A stretch of 24,589 nucleotides of DNA from JAWWBN01 sp033720955 (GTDB lineage Bacteria; Acidobacteriota; Thermoanaerobaculia; Multivoradales; JAHEKO01), in assembly GCA_033720955.1 (NCBI GenBank), contig JAWWBN010000032.1, positions 1 to 24,589 on the forward strand. Reading direction: 5' to 3'. Made by a program: the position numbers and the translations under genes. Positions within the stretch are counted from its first letter, which is position 1. Every line of letters begins with the position of its first letter. Shown piece by piece: positions 6,242 to 14,107 of this stretch. The notes under the pieces were generated by a model. The model was not told where the DNA came from and made no database searches. It worked only from the letters and a program-made list of their open reading frames with translations.

Positions 6242-8382
6242 AGAAGCTCGGCCCCGATCAGATCGAGAAGCGCCTCGCTCCGCGTCCGGCGCCGCCGCCC
6301 CCCGAGGGGCTGGCGGAGCGGATCAAGGAAGAGATCCCGGAGGCGGCCCCGCGCTCCGTCCCCTCGCCTCCGCGCCGGCGTCAGCGCTGGCTGATCGCCG
6401 CCACCCTCTTCGTGGCCGCCGGCGCGGCGGTGCTGGTCTACCGCGCCGGCCGCGAGGTCGCGCTGACTCCCGCGACAGCGCTCGACGGGGAGGAGCCGGC
6501 GCAGGCCGGCAGCGAGGCCACCGTCGAGCGGCGCCAGCCCGCTCCCGGCGAGCCGCTCGCCGGGAGTCCCGCGGCCGCGGACCGGCGGCTCCGCAAAGAG
6601 GTCGAGGCCGACACGCCGACGCCCATCGCCACGACCGAGCCCGAGCCCGAAGCCGCCGAGCGGGACGACCTCCTCGCCCTGGGCTACGTGGACGCGGAGA
6701 ACCGCCACGTCGACGCCCCGGCGACCCCCGCCGAGCGGCAGGCGCTCGCCGACGAGCGGCGCCGGCTCGAGGCCACGACGGGGGGGGCGGCCGGAGAGCG
6801 GGGCCGCAAGGTGCCCATCCCCGACCCCGCCCCGGACGTCGAAGAGAGCATCGTGATCGCCGCGCCGCCGCGCCCGAACCGGGCGGAGCTCGCCAAGCCG
6901 CCGGCCCGCCGCCTCAGCGAGAGCCGGGCGGAGTCGGCGGTCGTCGTCGAGCCCCGGCCGGCGCCGGCCCCGCCCCCGCCCTCCACCGGCGGCACGGCGG
7001 AGCCCAACGACCAGCCCTACGGCGACGTCTTCTTCGAGGGCTACGGCACCAACCCCTTCGTCGACACCGAGGACGACCCCCTCTCGACCTTCGGGCTGGA
7101 CGTGGACACCGGCTCCTACACGGTGATCCGCCGCTATCTGAGCGACGGTCATCTGCCGCCCCGCGACGCGGTGCGGGTGGAGGAGATGATCAACTTCTTC
7201 GACTACGGCGACCCGGCCCCCCGCCGCGGCGACTTCCGGGTCGCCGCCCAGGCCGGACCCGCGCCCTTCGCCGGCGGCCCGCGCTACCGGCTGGTGCGCT
7301 TCGGCGTCAAGGCGCGGGAGATCGAAGACCGCGACCGCAGGCCCGCCACTCTGATCTTCGTGGTGGACGTGTCCGGCTCCATGAACCGCGAGAACCGGCT
7401 GGGGCTGGTCCAGCGGAGCCTTCTCCTGCTGCTCGATCGGCTGCGCTCCGACGACCAAGTGGGGCTGGTGGTCTACGGCAGCGCCGGCCAGGTGCTGCTC
7501 GAGCCCACGGGCGACCTCGAGGCGATCCGGGCCGCCATCGGCAGGCTCGCCGCCGGCGGCTCGACCAACGCCGAGGAGGGGCTGGCGCTGGCCTACGACG
7601 TGGCCCGCCGCCACTTCCGCGAGGGCGCCCTCCATCGCCTGATCCTCTGCTCCGACGGCGTGGCCAACGTCGGCCGCACCGGCCCGGACTCCATCCTGGA
7701 GCGGATCGAGAGAGAGGGCCGCGACGGGATCGAGCTCACCACGGTGGGCTTCGGGATGGGCAACTACAACGACGTGCTCATGGAGCAGCTCGCCGACCGG
7801 GGCAACGGCCGCTACGCCTACGTGGACGGGCTGGCCGAGGCGCGCCGGATCTTCGTGGAGAACCTGACCGGCACCCTGGAGACCGTGGCCGCCGACGCCA
7901 AGGTGCAGGTCGAGTTCGACCCGGCGGTGGTGACCCGCTACCGGCTGCTCGGCTACGAGAACCGCGACGTGGCCGACGAGCGCTTCCGCGACGACACCGT
8001 GGACGCCGGCGAGATCGGCGCCGGGCACGGGGTGACGGCGCTCTACGAGGTCAAGCTCGCCGAGGAGGTGCGGCGGCGCGACATCCTGGCCACCCTGCGG
8101 CTGCGCTGGCGCTCGGTCGCCTCCGGCCGGGTGGAGGAGACCGAGCACGCGATCCGGGTGGGCGAGATCGCCGCGAGCTGGGAGCAGGCGCCGCGGGAGC
8201 TCAAGCTGGCCGCGGTGGTAGCCGAGCTGGGGGAGATCCTCAAGGGCTCCTACTGGGCGCGGGAGGGCGACCTCGACGACCTCTTCGCCCGGGCGCAGCG
8301 GCTGGCGGCCGTCGAGTACGAGGGCGACCTGGCCGTGGCCGAGCTGGCCGCCCTGGTCGGCCGCGCCGCCCGCCTCCGGTAG
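6238..8382 (+). CDS. Membrane-anchored von Willebrand A protein (YfbK-like), candidate anti-sigma partner
   Basis: A 714-residue protein. Residues 1-50 are charged and proline-rich, without a signal peptide, and one membrane span follows (51-68, WLIAATLFVAAGAAVLVY after RRRQR), so the N-terminus is cytoplasmic and the bulk periplasmic. Residues 70-260 are low-complexity Pro/Glu/Arg. Residues about 270-340 match the conserved region before the VWA domain of YfbK-like proteins (LSTFGLDVDTGSYTVIRRYL, RVEEMINFFDYG). The VWA domain has a complete metal site: D377-x-S379-x-S381 (DVSGSM), T443 (GSTN) and D473 (CSDG). The last 150 residues match the YfbK C-terminal domain. Its 4-base overlap with the sigma gene and the cytoplasm-facing N-terminus suggest it may hold the sigma factor at the membrane; no zinc anti-sigma (HxxxCxxC) motif is present. 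That role is inference. Confidence 0.9.
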   Translation: MKKLGPDQIEKRLAPRPAPPPPEGLAERIKEEIPEAAPRSVPSPPRRRQRWLIAATLFVAAGAAVLVYRAGREVALTPATALDGEEPAQAGSEATVERRQPAPGEPLAGSPAAADRRLRKEVEADTPTPIATTEPEPEAAERDDLLALGYVDAENRHVDAPATPAERQALADERRRLEATTGGAAGERGRKVPIPDPAPDVEESIVIAAPPRPNRAELAKPPARRLSESRAESAVVVEPRPAPAPPPPSTGGTAEPNDQPYGDVFFEGYGTNPFVDTEDDPLSTFGLDVDTGSYTVIRRYLSDGHLPPRDAVRVEEMINFFDYGDPAPRRGDFRVAAQAGPAPFAGGPRYRLVRFGVKAREIEDRDRRPATLIFVVDVSGSMNRENRLGLVQRSLLLLLDRLRSDDQVGLVVYGSAGQVLLEPTGDLEAIRAAIGRLAAGGSTNAEEGLALAYDVARRHFREGALHRLILCSDGVANVGRTGPDSILERIEREGRDGIELTTVGFGMGNYNDVLMEQLADRGNGRYAYVDGLAEARRIFVENLTGTLETVAADAKVQVEFDPAVVTRYRLLGYENRDVADERFRDDTVDAGEIGAGHGVTALYEVKLAEEVRRRDILATLRLRWRSVASGRVEETEHAIRVGEIAASWEQAPRELKLAAVVAELGEILKGSYWAREGDLDDLFARAQRLAAVEYEGDLAVAELAALVGRAARLR

Positions 8383-8403
8383 CGCCGTCCGCCGGGGCCG
8401 AGA

Positions 8404-8432
8404 CGGGCTTCGCGCCCGCGCCGTCTTCGGCG
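8404..8432. terminator. Hairpins between convergent genes
   Basis: Between the stops at 8382 and 8443 there are two small stems in a row, CGGGC/GCCCG (8404-8418, loop TTCGC) and CGCCG/CGGCG (8419-8432, loop TCTT). The place, between convergent genes, suits transcription termination, but neither stem is followed by a T-run, so the call is weak. Confidence 0.3.
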
Positions 8433-8442
8433 TGCGCCGCTC

Positions 8443-9279
8443 TCAGGGGCAGGTGGCGAAGGCCCGGGTGTCCACGACCGCATCCGCCGGCTGGCCCAGG
8501 GGATTGGAGAACTCCCGGGACCGGTTGGTCACCGTGTCGGTCACCGTGACGTTGAACTCCACGTTGGTGGTCGCCGCGTAGAAGACCCAGAAGTGGTCGT
8601 TGAAGTTGCAGCCGTCGAGGACCTTGAGCAGCAGCTCGGTGTTGTCGGGGTTGAAGAAGAAGAAGGTCCCCGAGTCGTCCGTGCGCGGAAAGCCGATGCC
8701 CGTGCCCGTCCGCCCCTCGAAGTCGCGCCACTCCACCTCTACCCGGAAGCGGTCGTCATTGAGGCAGAGGGTGCCGCTGTCGAAGCAGTCGGCCGAGGCT
8801 CCGGGCCGCACGAGCTCCGCCGCCGTCTCCGTGGAGGGGGTGAGCCCCTCGGGCAGCTTGAGATTGCGCAGGAACTCCCAGTTGACCAGAAAGAAGTCGC
8901 AGTTCAGGTTGGCCGGCACCCTTCGCGTGTAGACCAGGGCGCCGGTGTCCTCCTCGCCGCGCACGGTGCGGCTGCCGAGATCCCGCCGTCCCGTCGGAGT
9001 CAGGCACTCGAGCGAGACCCGACCCCTCGACTTCTTCGTCTTGCGGACGCCGAAGAGGCCCGGGTCGAGCGGAAAGAGGTTCACCACGGAGGTCACCCTG
9101 ATGTCCTCGTCGGCATCGGGGATGAAGAGCTGGTGGTTGACCGGCGGCAGGTCCCGCATGCGGGTGTCCTCCTGCAGCTTCTCGGTGGTGCCGGTCGTCG
9201 TCACCGGGTTCCTCGCCGCGGCCGGCGCCGCCAGGGTGAGGAGCGTCAGCGCCGCCGTGAAGCTCGCGCGTCGGGTCAT
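8443..9279 (-). CDS. Secreted protein with an acidobacteria-type C-terminal module, function unknown
   Basis: A 278-residue protein from the ATG at 9279, with AGGGAG 7-8 bases upstream. A signal peptide (MTRRASFTAALTLLTLAAPAAA) is clear. The first mature half is beta-rich (VTSVVNLFPLDPG, RVSLECLTPTG, NCDFFLVNWEFLRN). The second half, from about residue 168, contains LCLNDDRFRVEVEWRDF, GTFFFFNPDNTELLLKVLDG, HFWVFYAATTNVEFNVTV and a C-terminal DTRAFATCP. I recognise this block as a module repeated at the ends of many acidobacterial exported proteins; it has no name or assigned function I can give. Cysteine pairs (in DCFDSGTLC and in GC/TCP) could form disulfides. The gene stands alone between a convergent neighbour and the radical SAM gene 52 bases upstream. 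Confidence 0.8.
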   Translation of the reverse strand: MTRRASFTAALTLLTLAAPAAARNPVTTTGTTEKLQEDTRMRDLPPVNHQLFIPDADEDIRVTSVVNLFPLDPGLFGVRKTKKSRGRVSLECLTPTGRRDLGSRTVRGEEDTGALVYTRRVPANLNCDFFLVNWEFLRNLKLPEGLTPSTETAAELVRPGASADCFDSGTLCLNDDRFRVEVEWRDFEGRTGTGIGFPRTDDSGTFFFFNPDNTELLLKVLDGCNFNDHFWVFYAATTNVEFNVTVTDTVTNRSREFSNPLGQPADAVVDTRAFATCP

Positions 9280-9331
9280 GGTCGATCTCCCTTCTGTCGG
9301 ATCGTCGTGATCCGCCGAGTCTACCGAACCC

Positions 9332-10375
9332 CTACTCGAAGAGCCCGAGCTGCTGGCCGCCCGGCCGGCGGAAGGCGGCGGCCGACAGCTCGGGCGTCCG
9401 GCGGGGCATCCCGTGCCGCCGGCAGGAGGAGGTCCACAGGGACCGGATCTGCTCGGCGAAGGGGCCCTCGCCGCGAAAGCGCACCCCGTACCGCGAGTCG
9501 TTCAGCCGGCCGCCGCGCAGCGAGCGGATCCGGGAGAGAACCTTGCCGCGGCGGTCCGGGTAGTAGGTCTCGAGCCAGCTCTCGAGCAGCCCCGCCACCG
9601 CGCCGGGCAGCCGCAGCACCATGCACCCCACGGCGACCGCGCCCGCCTCGGCGGCCGCCTCGACCAGGGCGGGGATCTCGTGATCCGTCAGGCCCGGGAG
9701 TACCGGCGCGATCAGCACTCCGGCCGGCACGCCGGCCCGGTTCAGCTCCGCCACCGCCTCCAGGCGCTTGCGGGGGTGGGAGGTCCGCGGCTCCATCCGC
9801 CGCGCCAGCTCCGGGTCGAGGGTGGTCACCGACAGAAGGACCGAGGCCGCCCGGTGCCGCGCCAGCCGGCCGAGCAGGTCGGCGTCCCGGGTCACCAGGT
9901 GGTTCTTGGTCACCACCGAGACCGGGTTGCGGCACGCGGCCAGCACCTCCAGGCAGCCGCGCGTCAGGCCCAGCTTGCGCTCGATCGGCTGGTAGGGATC
10001 GGTCACCCCGGAGAGGCCCAGAACCCGCGGCCGCCACGACGGCCGGGCCAGCTCCCGCTCCAGGAGCGCCGGAGCCTCCTCTTTGACCAGGATCCGGGTC
10101 TCGAAGTCGAGCCCGGCCGAGAACCCCAGGTACTCGTGGGTGGGCCTCGCGTAGCAGTAGACGCAGCCGTGCTCGCAGCCGCGGTAGGGGTTGATGGAGG
10201 CGTCGAACGGCACGTCCGGGCTGTCGTTGCGGGCGATGATCGTCCGCGTATCGTCGCTCAGGTACTCCGTCGCCACCTTCTCGGGGCCCGGCCCGTCGAG
10301 CTCGATCTCGATCCGGTGGAAGCGGCTGGCGGGGTTGCCGGAGGCGGCTCGGCCGCGGGGCGGGGCGGGGCTCAT
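9332..10375 (-). CDS. PA0069 / spore-photoproduct-lyase-like radical SAM protein
   Basis: A 347-residue protein, starting at the ATG at 10375; a TTG at 10411 would add 12 residues and is less likely. The [4Fe-4S]/SAM motif is CEHGCVYC (C67, C71, C74), placed after NPYRG, as in PA0069/Rv2578c-type proteins related to spore photoproduct lyase. Further landmarks are GVTDPYQPIE, VTKNHLVTRD, SVTTLDPELARRMEP, APVLPGLTD and the C-terminal NDSRYGVRFRGEGPFAEQI. Family members generate the 5'-deoxyadenosyl radical, but their substrate is not known; DNA repair is often suggested because of the lyase similarity. The absence of spore genes nearby argues against true spore-photoproduct repair. It diverges from the FKBP gene across 80 bases, and no strong Shine-Dalgarno site is visible. 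Confidence 0.92.
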   Translation of the reverse strand: MSPAPPRGRAASGNPASRFHRIEIELDGPGPEKVATEYLSDDTRTIIARNDSPDVPFDASINPYRGCEHGCVYCYARPTHEYLGFSAGLDFETRILVKEEAPALLERELARPSWRPRVLGLSGVTDPYQPIERKLGLTRGCLEVLAACRNPVSVVTKNHLVTRDADLLGRLARHRAASVLLSVTTLDPELARRMEPRTSHPRKRLEAVAELNRAGVPAGVLIAPVLPGLTDHEIPALVEAAAEAGAVAVGCMVLRLPGAVAGLLESWLETYYPDRRGKVLSRIRSLRGGRLNDSRYGVRFRGEGPFAEQIRSLWTSSCRRHGMPRRTPELSAAAFRRPGGQQLGLFE

Positions 10376-10442
10376 GTCCACGAGTTTACGCCCTGTTTGC
10401 GCTCCGGCCAAGGGGCGCCGTCACGGCCCCCTGCGCCTCCGG

Positions 10443-10448
10443 TATCTT
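10443..10448 (+). promoter_or_regulatory. -10 hexamer TATCTT placed for a leaderless mRNA
   Basis: TATCTT ends only 7 bases before the ATG at 10456, the distance at which a transcript starts. No Shine-Dalgarno sequence fits between them. The likely reading is a leaderless FKBP transcript beginning at or next to the start codon. Confidence 0.5.
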
Positions 10449-10455
10449 TACGACC

Positions 10456-11277
<822 letters not shown>

Positions 11278-11296
11278 CCCCAGCCCCGGCGCCGGT

Positions 11297-11770
11297 CTAC
11301 TCGCAGATGTAGCAGGCGCCCAGGCCCTCGCTGGGCTGCGGCGCGTCGCGCTCCGCGTTGACGATGCACAGGAACCCGAAGGGCTCCTCCGCTTCCTCGG
11401 GGCAGAGGAACTGGTGCGGGTCGTCGGGGGCCACGTAGACCACGTCGCCGAAGCCCACGCGGTAGAGGAAGCAGCCGAAGCGCGCCTCGCCACGACCGCG
11501 CAGCGGGATCACCACGTGCTCGTGACGGTGCTTCTCCAGGGTGCTCTGACCGCCGGGGGCGATCTCGAAGTAGCGCACGTGGAAGCGCGGCGACTCCCCC
11601 CGCTTGCCCACGAGCTCGCGCCGGGTGACGCCGCGCCAGCCCTCGCCGCTCTCCTTGTACGCCTCGAGGGGCACCTGGCGCCAGTCGAAGTCACCGCGAT
11701 GGCGGATGACCTTGCTGTGGTTGCCCACCAGCTCCGGCTCGGGCGGCGGCGCGGCCTCGGGCTCGCTCAC
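11297..11770 (-). CDS. Small cupin-domain protein
   Basis: A 157-residue cytoplasmic protein starting at the GTG at 11770, whose second and third bases overlap the stop of the TPM gene (GTGA). Cupin motif 1 is KHRHEHVVIPLRGRGE (H81, H83, H85 as metal ligands, E95) and motif 2 is GDVVYVAPDDPHQF with H119. The single barrel, metal-binding histidines and lack of other domains fit small cupins that bind a metal and a small molecule or act as isomerases or sensors; the substrate cannot be told. The end is unusual: GACYICE, with a CxxC pair (C153, C156) at the extreme C-terminus. The frame remains open far upstream, but that part overlaps the TPM gene and reads as low-complexity, so I reject a longer start. 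It is last in the lemA-TPM-TPM-cupin operon and may also have its own promoter. Confidence 0.85.
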   Translation of the reverse strand: MSEPEAAPPPEPELVGNHSKVIRHRGDFDWRQVPLEAYKESGEGWRGVTRRELVGKRGESPRFHVRYFEIAPGGQSTLEKHRHEHVVIPLRGRGEARFGCFLYRVGFGDVVYVAPDDPHQFLCPEEAEEPFGFLCIVNAERDAPQPSEGLGACYICE

Positions 11771-12756
11771 CCGAAGATTGTAGCTCCCGGGCCGAGGCGG
11801 CGGCGCGGCCGACCGCACTGCGCGCCCGACCAACTGCTCGACGCGCCGCCGCCGCCGAAGCTGCCGCCGCCGCCCGAGAAGCCGCCGCCCCCGGACGAGC
11901 TCCAGCCGCCCGACGACGACCAGCTCCCCGACGATCCGGTGCGGCCCAGCCAGGTCGATTCCAGCAGGGCGCGGCCCGGGGCGGTGTGGTGCAGCAGGAG
12001 CCGCAGCGGCGGGGCGCCCAGCAGCCAGCCGAACCCCGTCAGCATGCCCCACCCGGAGCTGAACAGGGCGATGGGGAAGACGAACCAGAAGGGGATCAGG
12101 AAGAGGTAGAGAAACCACCCCGGGCCGCCCTTCACGGCGAGCGCCGACAGCGAGAAGTGGCCGATGGTCACCAGGAAGATGATGCCGAAGAGCAGGGGCT
12201 CCACCCAGCCCTTGGAGGGCGCATGCCGCTCCACCGTCTCCGCCACCGGCAGCGCCTCGGCCTCGCCGCGGATCCGGCCGCCCACCGCCTCGACCGCCTC
12301 GGCGACGCCGTCGTCGAAGCGGCCCTCCCGGAAGCGCGGCCTGACGACGTGGTCGAGGATCCGGCCGGCCAACGCGTCGGGGATCTTGCCCTCGAGGCCG
12401 TAGCCGATCTCCAGCCTCATCTTCCGGTCGTCGCGGGCGATCAGGAGGAGCGCGCCGTCGTCCACCCCCCTGCGCCCCAGCCCCCAGGTCTCGGCCACCC
12501 TCAGGCTGTACTCCTCCAGCGACTCCCCCTCGAGGGAGGGCACGGTGAGCACCGCCACCTGGGCGCCGGTGTCCTCCTCGAGCCGCGCCAGGTCGGCCTC
12601 GATCCGCTCCTCCGCGCCGGGAGAGAGGATCTCCGCCAGGTCGTTCACCCGGCCGGCGAGGTAGGGCACCTCGAGGGCGGCCGCCGGCGCCGCCAGAGCG
12701 GCCACGAGGCCGAGGGCGGTCACCGCGACGCGGATGCGGTGCGCCCTACTCGTCAT
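11767..12756 (-). CDS. TPM-domain (YgcG-type) membrane protein
   Basis: A 329-residue protein. A signal peptide (residues 1-27, ending AAPAAALE) precedes a TPM domain at about 30-165 with the landmarks VNDLAEILS, VAVLTVPSLEG, LRVAETWGLG, GALLLIARDDRKMRLEIGYGLEG and the RxF pattern RPRFREGRFDDG. Two membrane segments follow (186-205 and 214-235), then a Gly/Ser-rich tail ending in GGGGASSSW, where relatives normally stop. Here the frame continues for 20 more residues to ATIFG. TPM proteins are periplasmic domains on a membrane anchor, seen next to lemA in many bacteria; the biochemical role is unsettled (acid phosphatase activity and photosystem II repair in plants, respiratory complex assembly in bacteria). 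It overlaps the upstream TPM gene by 11 bases and the downstream cupin by 4. Confidence 0.93.
   Translation of the reverse strand: MTSRAHRIRVAVTALGLVAALAAPAAALEVPYLAGRVNDLAEILSPGAEERIEADLARLEEDTGAQVAVLTVPSLEGESLEEYSLRVAETWGLGRRGVDDGALLLIARDDRKMRLEIGYGLEGKIPDALAGRILDHVVRPRFREGRFDDGVAEAVEAVGGRIRGEAEALPVAETVERHAPSKGWVEPLLFGIIFLVTIGHFSLSALAVKGGPGWFLYLFLIPFWFVFPIALFSSGWGMLTGFGWLLGAPPLRLLLHHTAPGRALLESTWLGRTGSSGSWSSSGGWSSSGGGGFSGGGGSFGGGGASSSWSGAQCGRPRRRLGPGATIFG
11777..11782 (-). promoter_or_regulatory. TACAAT -10-like site inside the TPM gene, before the cupin
   Basis: On the minus strand TACAAT (5 of 6 to TATAAT) ends 6 bases before the cupin GTG at 11770. It encodes part of the TPM protein's extra tail (codons for A-T-I). 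Its position would give a leaderless cupin mRNA independent of the operon promoter. Confidence 0.4.
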
Positions 12757-13405
12757 CGGGGAACCTGATCCGGTCGCCGAGCTCGTTGGCGTCGTCGTCG
12801 CGCCGGCGCAGACCGGCCTCCGCCGCCAGCCGGCCGCACCGCCGGACCGCCTCGGCCAGCGCCGGCCCGGGGCGCCCCCGCCGCATCCCCTCCGCCAGCT
12901 CGGCGGTGACCTGCTGCCAGCTCTCCTCGCCGACCCGCTCGGCGAGCCCCCTGTCGGCCAGCACCACCGCGCGGCGCTCCAAGAGGGCGACCAGGATCAG
13001 CACGCCGGTGCGGTCCACGGTGTCGAAGACCTGCTCCTCGACGAAGGCCTCCGCCGCGCGCCGCCGCGCCCGCCGCTCGAGCAGCTCCCCGGGCACCAGC
13101 AGACGCCGCACCGGGTCGGCCACGCGGGCGGCCAGGTAGCCCGCCGCGGCCCCGATCAGCGGCGGCAGGAGGATCCAGACCTCGGGCGGGCCGCCCCAAA
13201 CCTCCCACCTCAGATGGAGGAGCGTGGCGACCGTGGCGGCGGCCAGCGCGCCCAGGGTCGCCGCCATCCAGAGGGCCTGGTGGTAGGCGTCGCAGCGGTC
13301 CACGACCACCGCCACGATCTCCACCCCGCTCTGCCGCTCCGCCTCGACGGTCGCCCGCCGCGCCGCCTCGAGCTCCTCGTCGCCGAACCGCCGCCGGACC
13401 GACAT
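12746..13405 (-). CDS. Second TPM-like membrane protein
   Basis: A 219-residue protein from the ATG at 13405, 17 bases after the lemA stop, with GAGGGGC upstream as a possible ribosome binding site. Residues 1-35 (FGDEELEAARRATVEAERQSGVEIVAVVV) read like the start of a TPM domain, interrupted by two membrane spans (43-63 and 76-94). The rest of the domain resumes at about 108 (RRRAAEAFVEEQVFDTVDRTGVLILVALLERRAVVLADRGL, with landmarks TGVLILVALLERR and VLADRGLAERV), then EGMRRGRPGPALAEAVRRCG. This arrangement, without signal peptide and with the TPM domain on the cytoplasmic side, is the second type of TPM protein found with lemA. It differs from the 11767-12756 protein in topology. Its end overlaps the next start by 11 bases. 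Confidence 0.88.
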   Translation of the reverse strand: MSVRRRFGDEELEAARRATVEAERQSGVEIVAVVVDRCDAYHQALWMAATLGALAAATVATLLHLRWEVWGGPPEVWILLPPLIGAAAGYLAARVADPVRRLLVPGELLERRARRRAAEAFVEEQVFDTVDRTGVLILVALLERRAVVLADRGLAERVGEESWQQVTAELAEGMRRGRPGPALAEAVRRCGRLAAEAGLRRRDDDANELGDRIRFPDDE

Positions 13406-13422
13406 CGGGCCCCTCGCGGGGA

Positions 13423-14013
13423 CTAGAACTCCACCCGCGGCGGCTCGTCGGCCCCCTCCACCGCGGTGAAGTACGGCCGCTTCTCGAAACCGAAGAGCCG
13501 CGCCACCAGGACCGTCGGGAACTGCCGGATGGCGGTGTTGAGCTTCTGCGCCTCCTCGTTGAAGCGGCGGCGCTCGACGGCGATGCGGTTCTCGGTGCCC
13601 TCGAGCTGCACCTGCAGGTCGCGGAAGCTCTGGGTGGCCGAGAGCTCGGGGTAGCGCTCCACCACCACCAGGAGACGCGAGAGCGCTGACGTCAGCGAGT
13701 CCTGGGCGGCCTCGAACTGGGCGAGCTCCTCGGCGCTCGGCACCCCGGTCACCGTGGTCTGGCCCACCCGGGAGCGGGCCTCCACCACGTCGTTCAGGGT
13801 CTCGCGCTCGAAGTCGCGCGCCCCGCGCACCGTCTCCACCAGGTTGGGGATCAGGTCGGCGCGACGCTGGTAGACGTTCTCCACCTGGCTCCAGGCGGTC
13901 TCCACCTGCTCGTCCAGCCGCACCAGGCGGTTGTAGCTGGAGGTCACCACCGCCGCCACGAGCAGACCCACGATGAGCAGCAGAGCCACGATGGCCAGCA
14001 ACGCTCTGTTCAT
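13423..14013 (-). CDS. lemA: LemA family membrane protein
   Basis: A 196-residue protein from the ATG at 14013, behind AAAGGAGAA. One N-terminal membrane helix (residues 4-24) is followed by the LemA helical domain with YNRLVRLDEQVETAWSQVEN, YQRRADLIPNLVETVRG, the middle RLLVVVERYPELSATQSF, LQVQLEGTENRI and RRRFNEEAQKLN-NTAIRQFP, then a proline-less LFGFEKRPYF end. Length and motifs are standard. LemA is an outward-facing four-helix protein of unknown biochemical role, regularly encoded with TPM proteins, as here, which supports a common membrane function. The frame stays open upstream across the promoter but lacks conserved sequence, so the short start is preferred. First gene of the four-gene minus operon. 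Confidence 0.95.
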   Translation of the reverse strand: MNRALLAIVALLLIVGLLVAAVVTSSYNRLVRLDEQVETAWSQVENVYQRRADLIPNLVETVRGARDFERETLNDVVEARSRVGQTTVTGVPSAEELAQFEAAQDSLTSALSRLLVVVERYPELSATQSFRDLQVQLEGTENRIAVERRRFNEEAQKLNTAIRQFPTVLVARLFGFEKRPYFTAVEGADEPPRVEF

Positions 14014-14036
14014 CCCCCGGTTCTCCTTTCGCGCCG

Positions 14037-14045
14037 ACGGTATCA
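14037..14045 (-). promoter_or_regulatory. Extended -10 promoter TGA-TACCGT of the lemA operon
   Basis: Reading on the minus strand, CTCTGATACCGT places a TGn extension directly before the hexamer TACCGT (14042 down to 14037). A start near 14030 gives a leader of some 17 bases that just includes AAAGGAGAA. Almost the same 12-mer (CTCTGATACTGT) stands before the gene at 24483, which supports it as a promoter type of this genome. Confidence 0.45.
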
Positions 14046-14107
14046 GAGCCGGCGGCGGCCGTCGGCGGGAACTTTCCCCCGCCGGAGGCGCGTCGAAGGG
14101 GGAGACC

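Noticed and set aside
6151..8148. A 665-codon minus-strand frame opposite the VWA gene
   Set aside because: The plus strand has an intact YfbK-like protein with a full MIDAS; the antisense product is low-complexity and has no family features.
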